Positions 19,501-29,000 of a DNA stretch of 64,000 nucleotides are shown here, piece after piece; position 1 is the first letter of the stretch, and the number at the start of each line of letters is the position of its first letter. The stretch is from Tubiluchus corallicola (lineage: Eukaryota > Priapulida > Priapulimorpha > Priapulimorphida > Tubiluchidae). A program made the position numbers and the translations under genes. The stretch is taken from positions 664,907 to 728,906 of the forward strand of contig JAQGDQ010000025.1 in NCBI GenBank assembly GCA_030141605.1, read 5' to 3'. A model generated the notes under the pieces. It worked only from the letters and a program-made list of their open reading frames with translations, had not been told where the DNA came from and did not search any database.

Positions 19501-22285
19501 CAATGTCAAATTGGCTGGTGCTTAATTTGTCAGTGGGTGATGGATTGTTTGGCAGCATGGCACTGATGCTTGTAGATGGCGTTTTGCACATGAACGTAGT
19601 TTCTGAAAATAAGTGCTTATTTATTGTGGTGTTCTCACATATTTGTGGCACATGTTCAATCACAACCCTTATCGCAATCACAGCAGAACGTTATATTGCA
19701 ATAGTACATCCATTTTTCCTTTCAAAAATACAATCTTCACACATTGTTATTCTCATTACTATGACGTGGATATGGGCAGCATTTTTTGGATTGATTATTT
19801 TGTATGGACATCGCATGACAAGTCGACTTGTTTACTGTTCTTTTTACAATATGACACATCCAATGTTTTTCATTGCTTTTAACATACATGGTATTGCAGC
19901 AATGTTGTTAATTTTCATTGGCTATGCAAGAATTATGTTAATTGCAAATCGCCACCAAAGACAGATTAATCCAGTCTCACAACAGAGTTCTCAGTTACTA
20001 CAAAACATCAAGTCTGCAAAGATAATGTTCATTGTTGCTGGGACGTTTGCGATCTGCTGGATACCAATTAATGTAACAGGCATGTTTTTCATGTATGCCA
20101 CTGACCGAAAAGAAAACTTCTGCGTGGAGTTTTTTTGCTATGCTATGGTCTTTATTAACTCAATGGCCAATCCATTGATATATGCTTGGAAACATAAACA
20201 TTTTAAACTAAGCTTTGCACACATGCTGATGTGTAAGTCGGGGGAGCCAAATTTGAGATCCTTATAAATGTTATAGGTAATAACCATTTATGTTGCGAAC
20301 AGCTAAAACAAACTGTTCACATTATGCATGTTAAAATTCTGCGTAATTTGCAGAAAAAAGTATGGGCTGTTGTACACTTTTATTAATGGTAACGTTGGTG
20401 TTAAATGTTGGAACTGTTATTTATCATTTTTTGATACCATGCTTATAAGTAAGTCTTTTTTTACAAAATTAGTCTTAATGTAAAACTGACAGTAGAGTTA
20501 GGATTTCTTGTTTTTGTTTTTTTATTCTTAGAATGTCTATTAGGTGCCAGTAAACCTCCTACTCTCACTACAGGTGAATGTACCATAGATGTTGTTTACT
20601 AGTTCTTAATCGATGCATCTCTTGATTACAGGATTAAGACGAAGCATCTCTAAATCTGTAACATTAAGTTTGAACTCGTCATGCCTCTTTGAAAATGCAG
20701 CACAAAATAGACTTCATTATATAAACTTGCTAAACTATCCAAATCACCTACGGTTGACTCAGACAAGGTTTTTATCAAAATGTTTTACTCCTGCTCAAAG
20801 GTGAGTTACTTTTGTTATATTGCATCTTTCACAGCTTTCACTTGCGTAAAGCTAGGACTCCATCTACCTGTAATGCGTGTTGGTTGATGGCATAGTGTAT
20901 ATGTATTTAAACACGTGGAAAAGAAGCATTAAGATGCATACATAATGTGTGCTGCATGATTTATATGCAATTGTTTATTAATGCATTCTCATATTACCAC
21001 ATTTGAACCAGTCAGTACGCATCACGCATTAGAGATCACGAATCACTTATGCATTACATGGAATCCTACCTTAACATCACACTGTAGACACTCGGCACAC
21101 AGCAAGGTGCTATGCAGCAGTTGGACACACAGCTTACTAAAGTCGGTTTTTTTTGCGGAAAGATGGGAAGATAACTTATTGTTAAGGATATTCCTTTTTG
21201 GTAAGGCATTGTTGTTTGTGCAACGCCACACGTCAGAGGATAGTTTTCAATAGTGAGATAATTTCTTGTCCTACCACAACCATGAATATTAGTAGACTGC
21301 TGGACAGTAAAGTGCATGTAGAAAGGGAAAAGATTGACTGTTAAATTTTTTTTTTGAAAGAGTTTACAGCTTTTTACTTGATCTTCAAGATCACGTTGAT
21401 CATGCTGAAAGCTGAGCTTGTCAGTAAATTCAGGGCTTGCAATAACATACATATGCATGTATCTGCATGCGTATCATAAGGCTGACCTTAGGTTTTGTGT
21501 AGTACACAGCTGATAAATGAATTCAACATGCAACTTTCTTTCTTCTACGAAGTGCTTTATGACGTGTGCAGACATAGAGAGTTCTCTCGCAACTTCTTTC
21601 TGAGAGTAAAGTTGCAACGTGTGAACGGCTTAGCAACTTCTCTTGCAACTTGGTGCAACATGTGAACAGTTTAGCAACTTCTCTTGCAACTTGTTGCAAT
21701 GTGTGAACAGCTTGGCAACCTCTCTCTGAGAGAAGTTGTGCAACAAGTTGTGAGAGAAGTCTCTATGTCTGAACGGGCTATTAGAAAAAGATTCTGAGAA
21801 AAGGGAAACGCAACTGCTTTATTTTTCCGCAATAAACACCCCAATGGAACTTCCAGTCGAAATATGCCATTTTAAAAGTTCTTGGGACGCTTTTTTAGCA
21901 CCCCTGCATTTAATTACAAGTGCTTTGTTTATTTTTCAGCAATCTTTTAGTTCAGAAAACTGGACCACTTTTGCAGCCACAAAGACAAATTGTCAAATCA
22001 TCAAGAAATAGAGGCAAAATGAAAACGAAACACTCAGTCGTTAATCGATTTTACCGTTTGCAGTCAGGTAACTGGATTCGTACCTACGTTGGCCGCCACA
22101 AGAAGTTGTGGAAGCGGCGAAACAAGTGGCGATGGCGAATGAAGCAGCACGTATTTCTGTCATCGAGTCAGTGCAAAAAACTAGACAAGATGGTAGCTCC
22201 CTTTTGGAAAAGACCTAGATATTATGTTGACGATATTTATGAACCGTATCAGCCACGAACTTCACCGGAATTTCCACATTTATAG
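10473..22285 (+). CDS. MRPL35: Mitochondrial ribosomal protein bL35m, spliced, three exons
   Basis: bL35m is a small, very basic protein of the large mitoribosomal subunit. Exons 10473-10509, 20632-20800 and 21940-22285 join in one frame of 183 codons plus stop; the human protein is 188 residues. The first two exons give a presequence (MSAACFVRGVISGLRRSISK). The last exon holds the conserved core: VVNRFYRLQSGNWIRTYVGR, then KKLWKRRNKWRWRMKQHVFL, then KKLDKMVAPFWKRPRYYVDD. Exon 3 identity is secure. The first exon is inferred from phase, presequence character, total length and a nearby TATA box. The alternative is a start at ATG 20613, which also gives a presequence-like peptide. Intron 1 would contain three GPCR genes in the same orientation. 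Confidence 0.88.
10810..11204. other. MRPL35 intron 1, unassigned minus-strand open frame
   Basis: A 123-codon minus-strand frame (10813-11184) is open. I recognise no family in it; its last third (TLDGQMYTVKEANQVEDE and after) looks more protein-like than the Thr/Asn-rich middle. Possibly a decayed element or chance. Confidence 0.2.
11205..11445. repeat. Imperfect minisatellite, unit about 40-45 bp
   Basis: About five diverged copies of a unit built on AAAATGAAATAC(G/A)TC followed by TTTTGAAATA(T/A)ATTGTAGG. Confidence 0.6.
11785..11840 (+). repeat. tRNA-like SINE head (candidate)
   Basis: TTAGCTCAGTAG at 11791-11802 fits an RNA polymerase III A box, and GGGTTATATC about 25 bp further is a degenerate B box. 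It cannot fold as an intact tRNA by inspection, so a SINE or tRNA relic is more likely. Confidence 0.3.
11935..12240 (-). mobile_element. LINE reverse-transcriptase C-terminal relic
   Basis: Read on the minus strand, 12125-12045 gives KHRKEQSWVLRKYFF then NHRVLWNGLP. This is the WNxLP motif near the end of many LINE ORF2 proteins. A frameshift then leads to LEAITVNQFKEAIQTYVD, the usual following helix. Frameshifts show it is dead. Confidence 0.5.
13031..13135 (+). promoter_or_regulatory. Gene-proximal conserved block, GPCR copy 1
   Basis: The 105 bp before the ATG are nearly identical and gap-free in all three copies, while DNA further upstream differs by indels. The block contains a TATAATATATG element and probably holds the core promoter and 5' leader. 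Confidence 0.5.
13136..14062 (+). CDS. Rhodopsin-class GPCR, copy 1 (intronless, 308 aa)
   Basis: Class A seven-transmembrane receptor; the ligand is not identifiable. The short N terminus has NGS and NQS glycosylation sites. TM1 keeps the conserved Asn (VLNMLVV), TM2 has LNLSVGDGLLG with Asp2.50, TM3 ends in AERY followed by IAIVHP, TM4 has WIWAAFFG, TM6 has ICWMP, TM7 has NPLIY, and helix 8 is KHKHFKLSF with a Cys afterwards. Cysteines before TM3 (NKC) and in loop 2 (VYC) can form the usual disulfide. TM5 lacks the common Pro. It resembles amine/adenosine/melanocortin-type receptors generally, without assignment to one. It lies in intron 1 of MRPL35 in the same direction. The single-exon structure could reflect an ancestral retrogene, as for many receptors. 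Confidence 0.95.
   Translation: MNNGSNQSVTSNTFVLATAFFSTFFIIIGLIIIVLNMLVVTAILKYKKLQTMSNWLLLNLSVGDGLLGSMALMLVDGVLHMNVISANKCLFIVVFSQICGTCSVTTLIVITAERYIAIVHPLFLSKIQSSHIVILITMTWIWAAFFGLIILYGQRMTSRLVYCSFYNAVHPKYFIALNIYGITAMLFVFTGYARIMLIANRHQRQINPVSQQSCQLLQNVKSAKIMFVVAGTFAICWMPINVTGMFFMYATDRKENFYVELFCYAMVFINSMVNPLIYAWKHKHFKLSFAHMLTCKSGEPNFKSMERF
14238..14424 (+). repeat. GTT/GCT trinucleotide array after GPCR copy 1
   Basis: Imperfect (TTG/CTG/TCG)n made of two larger monomers of about 95 bp, each ending TTGTTGAATAA(A)TACAGT. Probably in the 3' UTR or just beyond it. Confidence 0.85.
15751..15855 (+). promoter_or_regulatory. Gene-proximal conserved block, GPCR copy 2
   Basis: Second copy of the gap-free 105-bp block ending at the ATG, with TGTAATATATG in place of TATAATATATG. 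Confidence 0.5.
15856..16773 (+). CDS. Rhodopsin-class GPCR, copy 2 (intronless, 305 aa)
   Basis: Close paralog of copy 1 with all class A landmarks intact: Asp2.50 in NLSVGDGLFG, AERY, ICWMP, NPLIY. Differences cluster in loop 2 and TM5 (YNMITPMHFIAFSIYGITTM against YNAVHPKYFIALNIYGITAM), where ligand contact is likely. The C terminus ends EPNFEFF, shorter than copy 1. No disabling change is seen, so it should be functional. Confidence 0.95.
   Translation: MNNGSNHSVTSNTFVFATAFFCTFFIIIGLIIIVLNMLVVTSILKYKKLQTMSNWLVLNLSVGDGLFGSMALMLVDGVLHMNVISANKCLFIMVFSQVCGTCSVTTLIVITAERYIAIVHPFFLPKIQSSHIVILITMTWIWAAFFGLITLYGQRMTSRLVYCSIYNMITPMHFIAFSIYGITTMLLIFIGYARIMLIANRHQRQINPVSQQSSQLLQNIKSAKIMFVVAGTFAICWMPINVTGMFFMYATDRKENFYVELFCYAMVFINSMVNPLIYAWKHKHFKLSFAHMLTCKSGEPNFEFF
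16953..17217 (+). repeat. GTT/GCT trinucleotide array after GPCR copy 2
   Basis: Three monomers of about 90 bp, each a run of TTG/CTG/CTGCCA triplets closed by TTGTTGAA(T/C)AAATACAGT or a near match. Open frames in this stretch (poly-Leu or poly-Ala-like) are artefacts of the repeat. Confidence 0.85.
17855..17886. repeat. Left copy of 32-bp direct repeat flanking MRPL35 fragment
   Basis: Starts TTTGGCAGCTCACTC and ends ATTCACAAATAATTT. The identical sequence recurs at 18550-18581. Unit 2 has only a single, diverged version at about 15051-15082, so the repeat arose with the insertion. Confidence 0.85.
17887..18549 (+). pseudogene. Duplicated 3' fragment of MRPL35 (last-exon part plus 3' flank)
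   Basis: Aligns to 22139-22782 at high identity. It starts at an internal ATG of MRPL35 exon 3 and keeps an open frame of 48 codons (17890-18036). In that frame only the residues after KKLD differ: NI replaces KM, with a few silent changes. It carries the AATAAA signal (18150-18155) and ends at AGCAGTTTTT. It lacks the first two-thirds of the protein, so it cannot make bL35m alone. It lies in sense within intron 1 of its own parent gene. Confidence 0.9.
18550..18581. repeat. Right copy of 32-bp direct repeat
   Basis: Identical to 17855-17886. After it, homology to the other GPCR units resumes. Confidence 0.85.
19245..19349 (+). promoter_or_regulatory. Gene-proximal conserved block, GPCR copy 3
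   Basis: Third gap-free copy of the 105-bp block, ending at the ATG. Confidence 0.5.
19350..20267 (+). CDS. Rhodopsin-class GPCR, copy 3 (intronless, 305 aa)
   Basis: Third member of the array, intact. It keeps NLSVGDGLFG, AERY, ICWIP and NPLIY. Distinctive changes: NSTNQS at the N terminus, SENKC before TM3, HRMTSRL at loop 2, HPMFFIAFNIHGIAAM around TM5, and SMANPLIY in TM7. The 3' flank soon loses similarity to units 1 and 2. Expression and ligand cannot be judged from sequence. Confidence 0.95.
   Translation: MNNSTNQSVTSDTFVLAAAFFSTFFIIIGLIIIVLNMLVVTAILKYKKLQTMSNWLVLNLSVGDGLFGSMALMLVDGVLHMNVVSENKCLFIVVFSHICGTCSITTLIAITAERYIAIVHPFFLSKIQSSHIVILITMTWIWAAFFGLIILYGHRMTSRLVYCSFYNMTHPMFFIAFNIHGIAAMLLIFIGYARIMLIANRHQRQINPVSQQSSQLLQNIKSAKIMFIVAGTFAICWIPINVTGMFFMYATDRKENFCVEFFCYAMVFINSMANPLIYAWKHKHFKLSFAHMLMCKSGEPNLRSL
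20632..20800 (+). CDS. MRPL35: MRPL35 exon 2 (presequence remainder)
   Basis: Follows TTACAG and ends at a strong GTGAGT donor in phase 2. Encodes LRRSISKSVTLSLNSSCLF and onward, rich in Ser, Leu and Arg with few acidic residues. If translation starts at 20613 this is the first coding exon. Confidence 0.8.
21560..21780. mobile_element. PIF/Harbinger-like MITE in MRPL35 intron 2
   Basis: Inverted ends share CAGACATAGAGA (21569-21580 and, inverted, 21760-21771) within longer imperfect ends, flanked by TTA on both sides (21557-21559, 21781-21783), the PIF/Harbinger target duplication. The inside is mostly a repeat of about 50 bp built on GTGTGAACAGCTTAGCAAC and TTCTCTTGCAACTTG, in about three copies. 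Confidence 0.65.
21940..22285 (+). CDS. MRPL35: MRPL35 exon 3 (bL35m core)
   Basis: Follows TTTTTCAG. Encodes the entire conserved bL35m core and the stop TAG at 22283-22285. The end (EPYQPRTSPEFPHL) is longer than in vertebrates. Confidence 0.95.
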
Positions 22286-22398
22286 CCATTCGTCTTGAAA
22301 TCATTGTTTGACAATTTGAGCGTGAAATGCCTCATTCGTGATAAATTATCACAACTATTGCTGACTCTTGAGGAGTTTCAAATGTTCTGAACACAAAA

Positions 22399-22404
22399 AA
22401 TAAA
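22399..22404 (+). terminator. MRPL35 polyadenylation signal AATAAA
   Basis: AATAAA about 115 bp after the stop codon. The same hexamer is present in the duplicated fragment at 18150-18155. Confidence 0.6.
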
Positions 22405-25400
22405 AACAACATTTAAGAAATACTGAATTGCTTTTCAGTATAGTACCCATATCTGTATGTTATATAGCCAAATGATATTGATTAGTAATGGGACAGACTT
22501 TTGCTTTTAAAACTGCTATTTTGGAAAATAAGAACTTTTTATGATGCAGAGCCAAGGAAAGTCAATGTCCAGTGTGGAAAGATGGCTAAGAACATGCACG
22601 TACCTGTTAAACTTTATTTGCACATGTCTCCTTAAATAATTTATGTACTTTAGTATGACCTACTTTGGATTCTGTGCGAATGTTCTTTTTCAGTACAATG
22701 CTGTCTTTTGCACATAAAGTAACATTTGTTTGCAAAAGTGTGCCACTATTTCTGCAGTCTTTGTTTATTAAGAGCAGTTTTTTCATCAAATTAGTTTGTC
22801 AGTTTTAGTTTAACAAACTAGTTTGATCGTGTAAATAGCAAAACTGACAAACTTTTAGTTTGAGAAACAAAGTCTGATGGTATCAAACTGTCTTGAATTC
22901 AGCAAACAAAAACTGACATACTCAGACCCAATAGCCAATAGCATCGTTTGTCATTATTAATTCAGCAAGTGGTATAAATGTTCGACGATCAGCATTATTG
23001 GATATTGGTTGGTATTGGAACCTGAAGGCTAGAAACAGTGGTAATATAAAGGACCTTTTTGATTTTGCTTACAAAAAGAAAACTGCAATTTTACTGTACT
23101 GTTTTCTACCAATCAACAATTTGCAACAGTACTGTAGGTGTGTTATGCAGGTTGTTTGTTAGTTACACTGAACTTCTTGCTATAAATAGTCAAATATTGC
23201 GGGTGTGACATATGCACACAATTGAAAAACTCACGCAGCACCTCAACTTTTAAATCTTTGAAAATCAAACTGTGACTGCCACTTTCAATTCTTTGCTGTA
23301 GTTATTTTTTCATCCAAACTTTTAACACTTTTTTTTCCAATTTCTCCTTTTTTAATTGTTCAATCCGAAGACAGGCCAATATTGACACCATAATTTGATT
23401 GACACCCAATGTTGAATATTGATTGCCAGAGTTAGTGAGTAAAGTTTGATGTCGTCTAAACACACATCAGTTTTTAGATTGACAGTTTTCGTTTGTCAGT
23501 TTTAGATTGACAGTTTAAAAACTGGTCGTGTAAACAGACCACTAAAGATTCGCTACCAACCCACTGACAATCTTCAGTGATGTTTCATTTGTTTTTCTTA
23601 ATTTCACTGTCTTATATGGCAGAGTAAACAGCAATAGTTGTTCTAATACTTTGTTGTATGATTACTAGCTCATTTTAATAACCGTGCCATTATATGTTTA
23701 TTTTATGCATTTGCAATCATATTAAGTGAAGCAGTACTACTGGCCTGCTGCTGCCATCTTTTGGGATTTTGAAACTTCATAATACTAAATAGAAAATCCT
23801 TGCTGTAGTTTGTCATTGGCATTGGTTGATAAAGTTTTGTATAATTTATTGTCGTGTCGGCATACCAGAACTCTTTATGTCTGAGAAGTTTATTCAAGTT
23901 TCAGTTTGAATTGTACGACACCAGCAAAAACATGTTACCTCATGTATTTCTTGTGAGGTTTCCTAAATGAAAGGGCAGGCGGAATTGCGCTTGATATAGT
24001 TATAGTAGGCCTACACCTGCACAGGTAATAAAAATAATCGTTTGTATGCTGTATATTATTTATAATTTTCACTGTAGCATAACAAATTGCCAGTGATGTA
24101 GAGTTTCCAGAAAATATTTTAAATACGTTTTCAGAAACAATTGCAAACCGTTTCCACATACATTAAATTCATACTTTTGAAAATGAACCTGTGGTTTATA
24201 CCAATGAATGCAGGTTTTTAGTATAAAACAAAGGCGTTGTAATGTGCAGCAACATTTACTGATAATCTTTTTGCTAAATCTGTGTAATAGACATTGTAAT
24301 AAAAACTTCTTTATTTTCAAGGAAATCTATAATAAGTATTTAGATGTACTTTTGACATGTAAAATGACGAGCATGCTAATGCTGGGCTATAAAGTTCATG
24401 AAGAAAATGGCTTCAGTATTTTTGCAGTGTAGTGCAAGTGTATTACTGAATTGTTTTTATACCCGTATAATTGTTGTACATGTAATTTGTAGCTACCATT
24501 ATTAGGAATTTTATATTAACTGTTACTCATGACAGTTTTCTGATAGTACTAGTGTAGATACTTTTGAAGTTTTTCGTAATGAAATTGTATCTTTTCTCAT
24601 GAACTTTATGCCTTTATTATGTTTCTGTTCATCAAGAGTAAAAATATACCACCAATATTAAAAGAAATTACAACTTGAGCTGAAAGCATATTTTCTTGTA
24701 ATGAATTATTGTGCCTGCGTTTGCATTTGTCACAGATACTGTGTAGCTGCCTACCTGATTTGTCATAATAAATGAAATGTTCGTTTAACGAAGACTAACA
24801 GAATAAATCCAGGCACCAGATTAATTAGATGTTGCAGTAATTATGACTAATCGAGTTCGAACCTGCAGGTGACACAGGTCTGTTGTGCTGTTGTAATGCA
24901 TTTTCAGTAATATTTTACCTGTACTAGTAAATTTTAAGAAAGTGATAATGGTAATGATATCTTTTTGATGGTGTATAAACATTAAACAAGCTAAGCATTT
25001 TGAAACGGCAACAGAGAGAAACAAAGGGAAGGGGCACCAGAAAAGTGAAAGACGGCGAGGAAGAGATGTCTGTGTACATCTTGAAAGCACAATGTTCTGT
25101 GTTCATGTCATGATTTGACTACAATTTTTCAGTTCCTCTTTTTTCAGTTAATTAACTGTTTAAGTAGTTGTAAATCTGTTATTCTGCTTAATGTGTTTGT
25201 GTGCGCGTGTGTGTGTGTGTGTAAGAGTGCGGCGTGCGGGAGTGGGTATGTATGTGTGTGGTGTGTGCAAGCTGAAATCTAGTAGACAACCTCAGTTCCT
25301 ACTACAAATGTTTAATGGTTATGACCGGGATTTTAGCTCTTTAGCCTGGAACGTGTTGTAAGGTGAAACACTTGACTAGCAGAGATGTTATCACAACCAA

Positions 25401-25925
25401 TGAGATAAATAGCTTGAGAAAGTAGTAGTTTTCCTGGCTGTCATCTACCTATTTACTAAGCAGGCTTAGTGCTACTTAACTTAAAGCCAAACTGACATCA
25501 TGACCATATTCCCATATGCTCTTATACAGCCAAGCAATAATTGTACTAATACTCTCCTAGCGTGATGAAATCATAATTGTTTTTATGACTCTGAAGATTA
25601 ATATTAATTTAGACACATCCCTGTGAATATATTAACCTAATAACTCTTGCTTACTGCTCTTGATATCAGCTATGGTGTTATAAGCAGAATTATAGCGAAG
25701 CAATGATGTTGCATGGATTATATTGCAGGCCTGCAAATTTCTGTGTCTATTAGCAAATGTTTTATGTAATAGAATAAAAACTAAAATATTGAAAAATAAA
25801 ATACAAATGATGCCATCTCTGGTATTACACTAAACAAGTAGTTTGGTGGTTAACTTATTTTGTTATGCATACTTTTAATACGAACACACAATAGCTATAG
25901 TTACAATCAAGTGAAATAAATTCCT
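22405..25925. other. Intergenic region between convergent MRPL35 and ImpL2-like genes
   Basis: No gene is recognised. At 22790-23560 motifs such as AAACTGACAAAC and CGTGTAAA occur in direct and inverted copies near both ends, suggesting an old MITE, but I could not place termini. A GT/TG microsatellite lies at about 25195-25266. The small open frames here look like chance. Confidence 0.5.
25195..25266. repeat. (GT)n microsatellite, interrupted
   Basis: GTGTGTGTG runs broken by CGCG and GGAGTGGG. Confidence 0.85.
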
Positions 25926-25931
25926 TTTATT
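25926..25931 (-). terminator. Probable polyadenylation signal of the ImpL2-like gene
   Basis: AATAAA on the minus strand about 130 bp after the stop codon at 26060. Confidence 0.45.
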
Positions 25932-26059
25932 CGTTATTAAAAAATAAATAATACGCCAAAAAAATAAATAAATTTTGAATGTAGAGTGTAGTATCATTTT
26001 CATAGCTTATAACTATAAGTGATTTCTCCAGGCTCAACACATCTTTGTCCACATTCTTT

Positions 26060-26071
26060 CTAGAAACCAGC
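26060..26071 (-). CDS. ImpL2-like coding exon 8 (last three codons and stop)
   Basis: TTTACAG acceptor followed by GCT GGT TTC TAG. Short, but frame and acceptor agree. Confidence 0.6.
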   Translation of the reverse strand, partial: AGF

Positions 26072-29000
26072 CTGTAAATAAAAGAACAAAACTATTGTTT
26101 CCCAAAGCTAATTTAATAAAATTAGGGAAATGTTAATTCAAAATATCTTGCTATCTTAGTGATACCTGTCAATATTTTACAAGGTATACAGGGCATCAGG
26201 TAAACGAATTCAATAAATTAACTTTTGCGTATTAAAGTTGTAGGAAGAAAGACAGTTTGCCGCTTGCCATTACATAGTGCATTCAGATCACAAGTTGGTA
26301 ATGCATAATAATACCTGTATGCAATAGTCATATAAGTAATTTTCAATGGGAGAATTTTACTGTCAGCAAATCGTTATCCATAAAAGACACATTACCTAAA
26401 GATGATCTTTTTTATTCATTCACACTTGTTGCATTAAAATAAGCTAGCAGGCCTACTTTAATTGAGTACCTGAACTGAAAATACAAGCTTAATGCAATTT
26501 TCTAGTAGAAGAATTCAGCATAGCACCAATTAACGCCTCAGCAGTTCTGCACTACTAACTGACAGTCTCTGTGTAAGATTCACACAGATTATATAAATGA
26601 TCATTTTTCGTTTAGCAAAGCTTCATCCACAGATTTGTACACTTACGGCTGTTGGATATAAGAATGTTTCAGCCTCGTCTGTACCAAATGGGTTCTCCGT
26701 GACACAAGTGAAAACACCCATATCATCTAACCACGATATGCCTTTGATGAACAAATCTCCGTTTTTAAGAACCTGCAAATAAAATGTCAATCGTAAGAGC
26801 TCGTAACAAAGAAACTTATTTTAACTTCTCAAGTTTTTTCTCGAATAAAAAGTCCTGAATACTATGCCTTATATAAACTAGTAAGATAACTGAATCAGCA
26901 TTTGATCAGTTGAAGTTATCAGATATCACGGTTAAATTTTAATCTATGCAATTTGATAATCTAATCTGTTGGAAAACTAAAGCTGTATCATTTCACTGAT
27001 AATTTTTCAATAACCGTTTTTAAAGTCAAAAAAGCTAAACTTGAATATTACAGGTACTGCCGTGAATAGAATGTAAATATGAATCTAATGATTAGTGAAT
27101 AACATGAATTTAAGTTAATAGAAAATTCGTTAGCTTTTCGTTTGCTAGTCAATTTTAAAGTTAGATTAGCTTTGAAAAGTATACCAGGTTAATTAATTAA
27201 TGTTGTTAGAAAAACATCTGGTGCCACATCTGCACTTAGGTGTTGAAGTTGAATATGGTTTAGATTATTATGTGTATTAAAAATACATAGAGAGAGCTAA
27301 ATAAACCTTGTGGAACACCACTGATAACTCCGAAGGGTTCATACTTTGTGAAGCGTGAAGCGACGAAACCTAGGTCCCCTGATGGCTGGGTTTGCGGAAA
27401 AAACTTTACTTGCACTGTGGTAAAGCATTTGACAAGTCAAGGAAGATGCCACGCGTTGTGAATTTGTTGCTTAGTGTGTTTAGCATTTTTTCAATAAATT
27501 CAGGTGAGGCAAGTGATGATTTGCAGAATGCAAACTGAATTTTCATTTTGAGAAATAGCTCTCTTAAATAAAGATATTCAGCCGTCAAAAATATGGTTTC
27601 AACAAGTTCTAAGCCATTCCCAAGGCCCCGAGCTTTGGAAATGGAGAGTAGATATTGAGCCAAGAGTGTATATTGAAATAATTATGTTATAGAAGGCAAG
27701 TGCCTCCAAAAATACGAAACTGAATATTTTTCAGTTTATTGTAAAGGCATTTTCCAAATTTATCTTTATTTTGCACATAAGTTCTAGCTATTTACATAAT
27801 CGTCGAAAAAAAGATGATAGATGAAATAATAATTATACTAAAATTCTAAAAAATGATTGATTTGATGTTTGAACTTAAATTTTATAGTGCGAATATTATA
27901 ATATTATTAATTAATTTGAGAATAAAATTAACTCCAAGTACTTAAAACCAATTTTAATGACATGTGTAATGCAGAAAAGTTGATAGGTTCGAACTCTACC
28001 AGCTGCCAATAAATTTGTTTTTACACAGTATGTGCTAAATAATCACTGTTGCACTGTCTATGTATAATTTCCATCTCCTAATAATAAAGTGTGGTGTAGT
28101 GATAAAAAATCTTACTGCACTCCGTATTTTGTGTGCACTTTACAATGCAACGTGCTGACCCAACATCTTACACCTGGTGTCATTGTCACCAACTAAGTCC
28201 CTATTTTAGTATCAAACTTATAATTGATATACACAAGTTTTACAATTATGAAGATCATTTCACTCATTTTTATGCAGTCATGCTGTGCGCATGTATATTG
28301 TTTATGTCAGGGCCGGATTAAGATCTCAAAAGGCCCCAAGCGCCCAAAAGATTGTGGCACCCCCATATATGCGTAATTCAGAATGAAAACAATGCTAAAC
28401 TGTAAAACGAAATTTTATCATACGAAATGAAAAAAAAAAATTGCAGTAAGATTAATTTACGGTAAATGCTAGGACATCAGCTTTATATCACATACAAAAG
28501 TGATTAGATTAAAAACACAGAGACGATTCTATATCTTACAAAGGACAGCCATTCAGTACGTCTACATGCAAATTTGATATCAATAATCATAGATCAACTT
28601 ATTAAAGAAGATCAGTATAATGTTATAGTGAATAAAACTTATTCTAACAAACCTTTTCATTTTCTTAAGGACAGGGGGTGAGCATCGAACGTTCGAATTC
28701 GAACTCGAACGAGTTTTTTAGTTCGAACTCGATTCGAACCTAAAACTGCAGATTCGAATAATTCAGCATTTCAGTCATATATGTTCTTTATCATTAAAAC
28801 CATTGAAACATTATGCAATTAGCATAATTTAGCTGTGATTTCTGTGCACAATTTTAAGCAAATTACTAGTCGTTTTATCGAAGAACAAAATCGACTGATA
28901 TGCACGATCTTTGAAAGACTAATTTTTATTGGTGGTTCGAAAACTTGTTTGAAAGTCTTTCAGTCTCAGTTCGAATTCGAAGCACTGAAGTTCGGTTCTA

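Larger units (their letters stand above)
12120..20420 (+). repeat. Three-unit tandem segmental duplication carrying one GPCR each
   Basis: Units at about 12120-14700, 14711-17490 and 17491-20420 align along most of their length. Order in each: a conserved leader block, several hundred bp of shared non-coding DNA, a 105-bp gene-proximal block, the receptor gene, and a shared 3' flank. Units 1 and 2 carry an expanded GTT/GCT repeat after the gene that unit 3 lacks. Unit 3 is longer because of an insertion at 17887-18549. Confidence 0.93.

Noticed and set aside
20613-20804. Independent small gene starting at ATG 20613
   Set aside because: Its frame continues by splicing into the MRPL35 core exon. 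It is kept only as an alternative MRPL35 start.
27960-28010. tRNA gene suggested by GGTTCGAACTC
   Set aside because: No A box or cloverleaf could be matched upstream. At most a SINE end.
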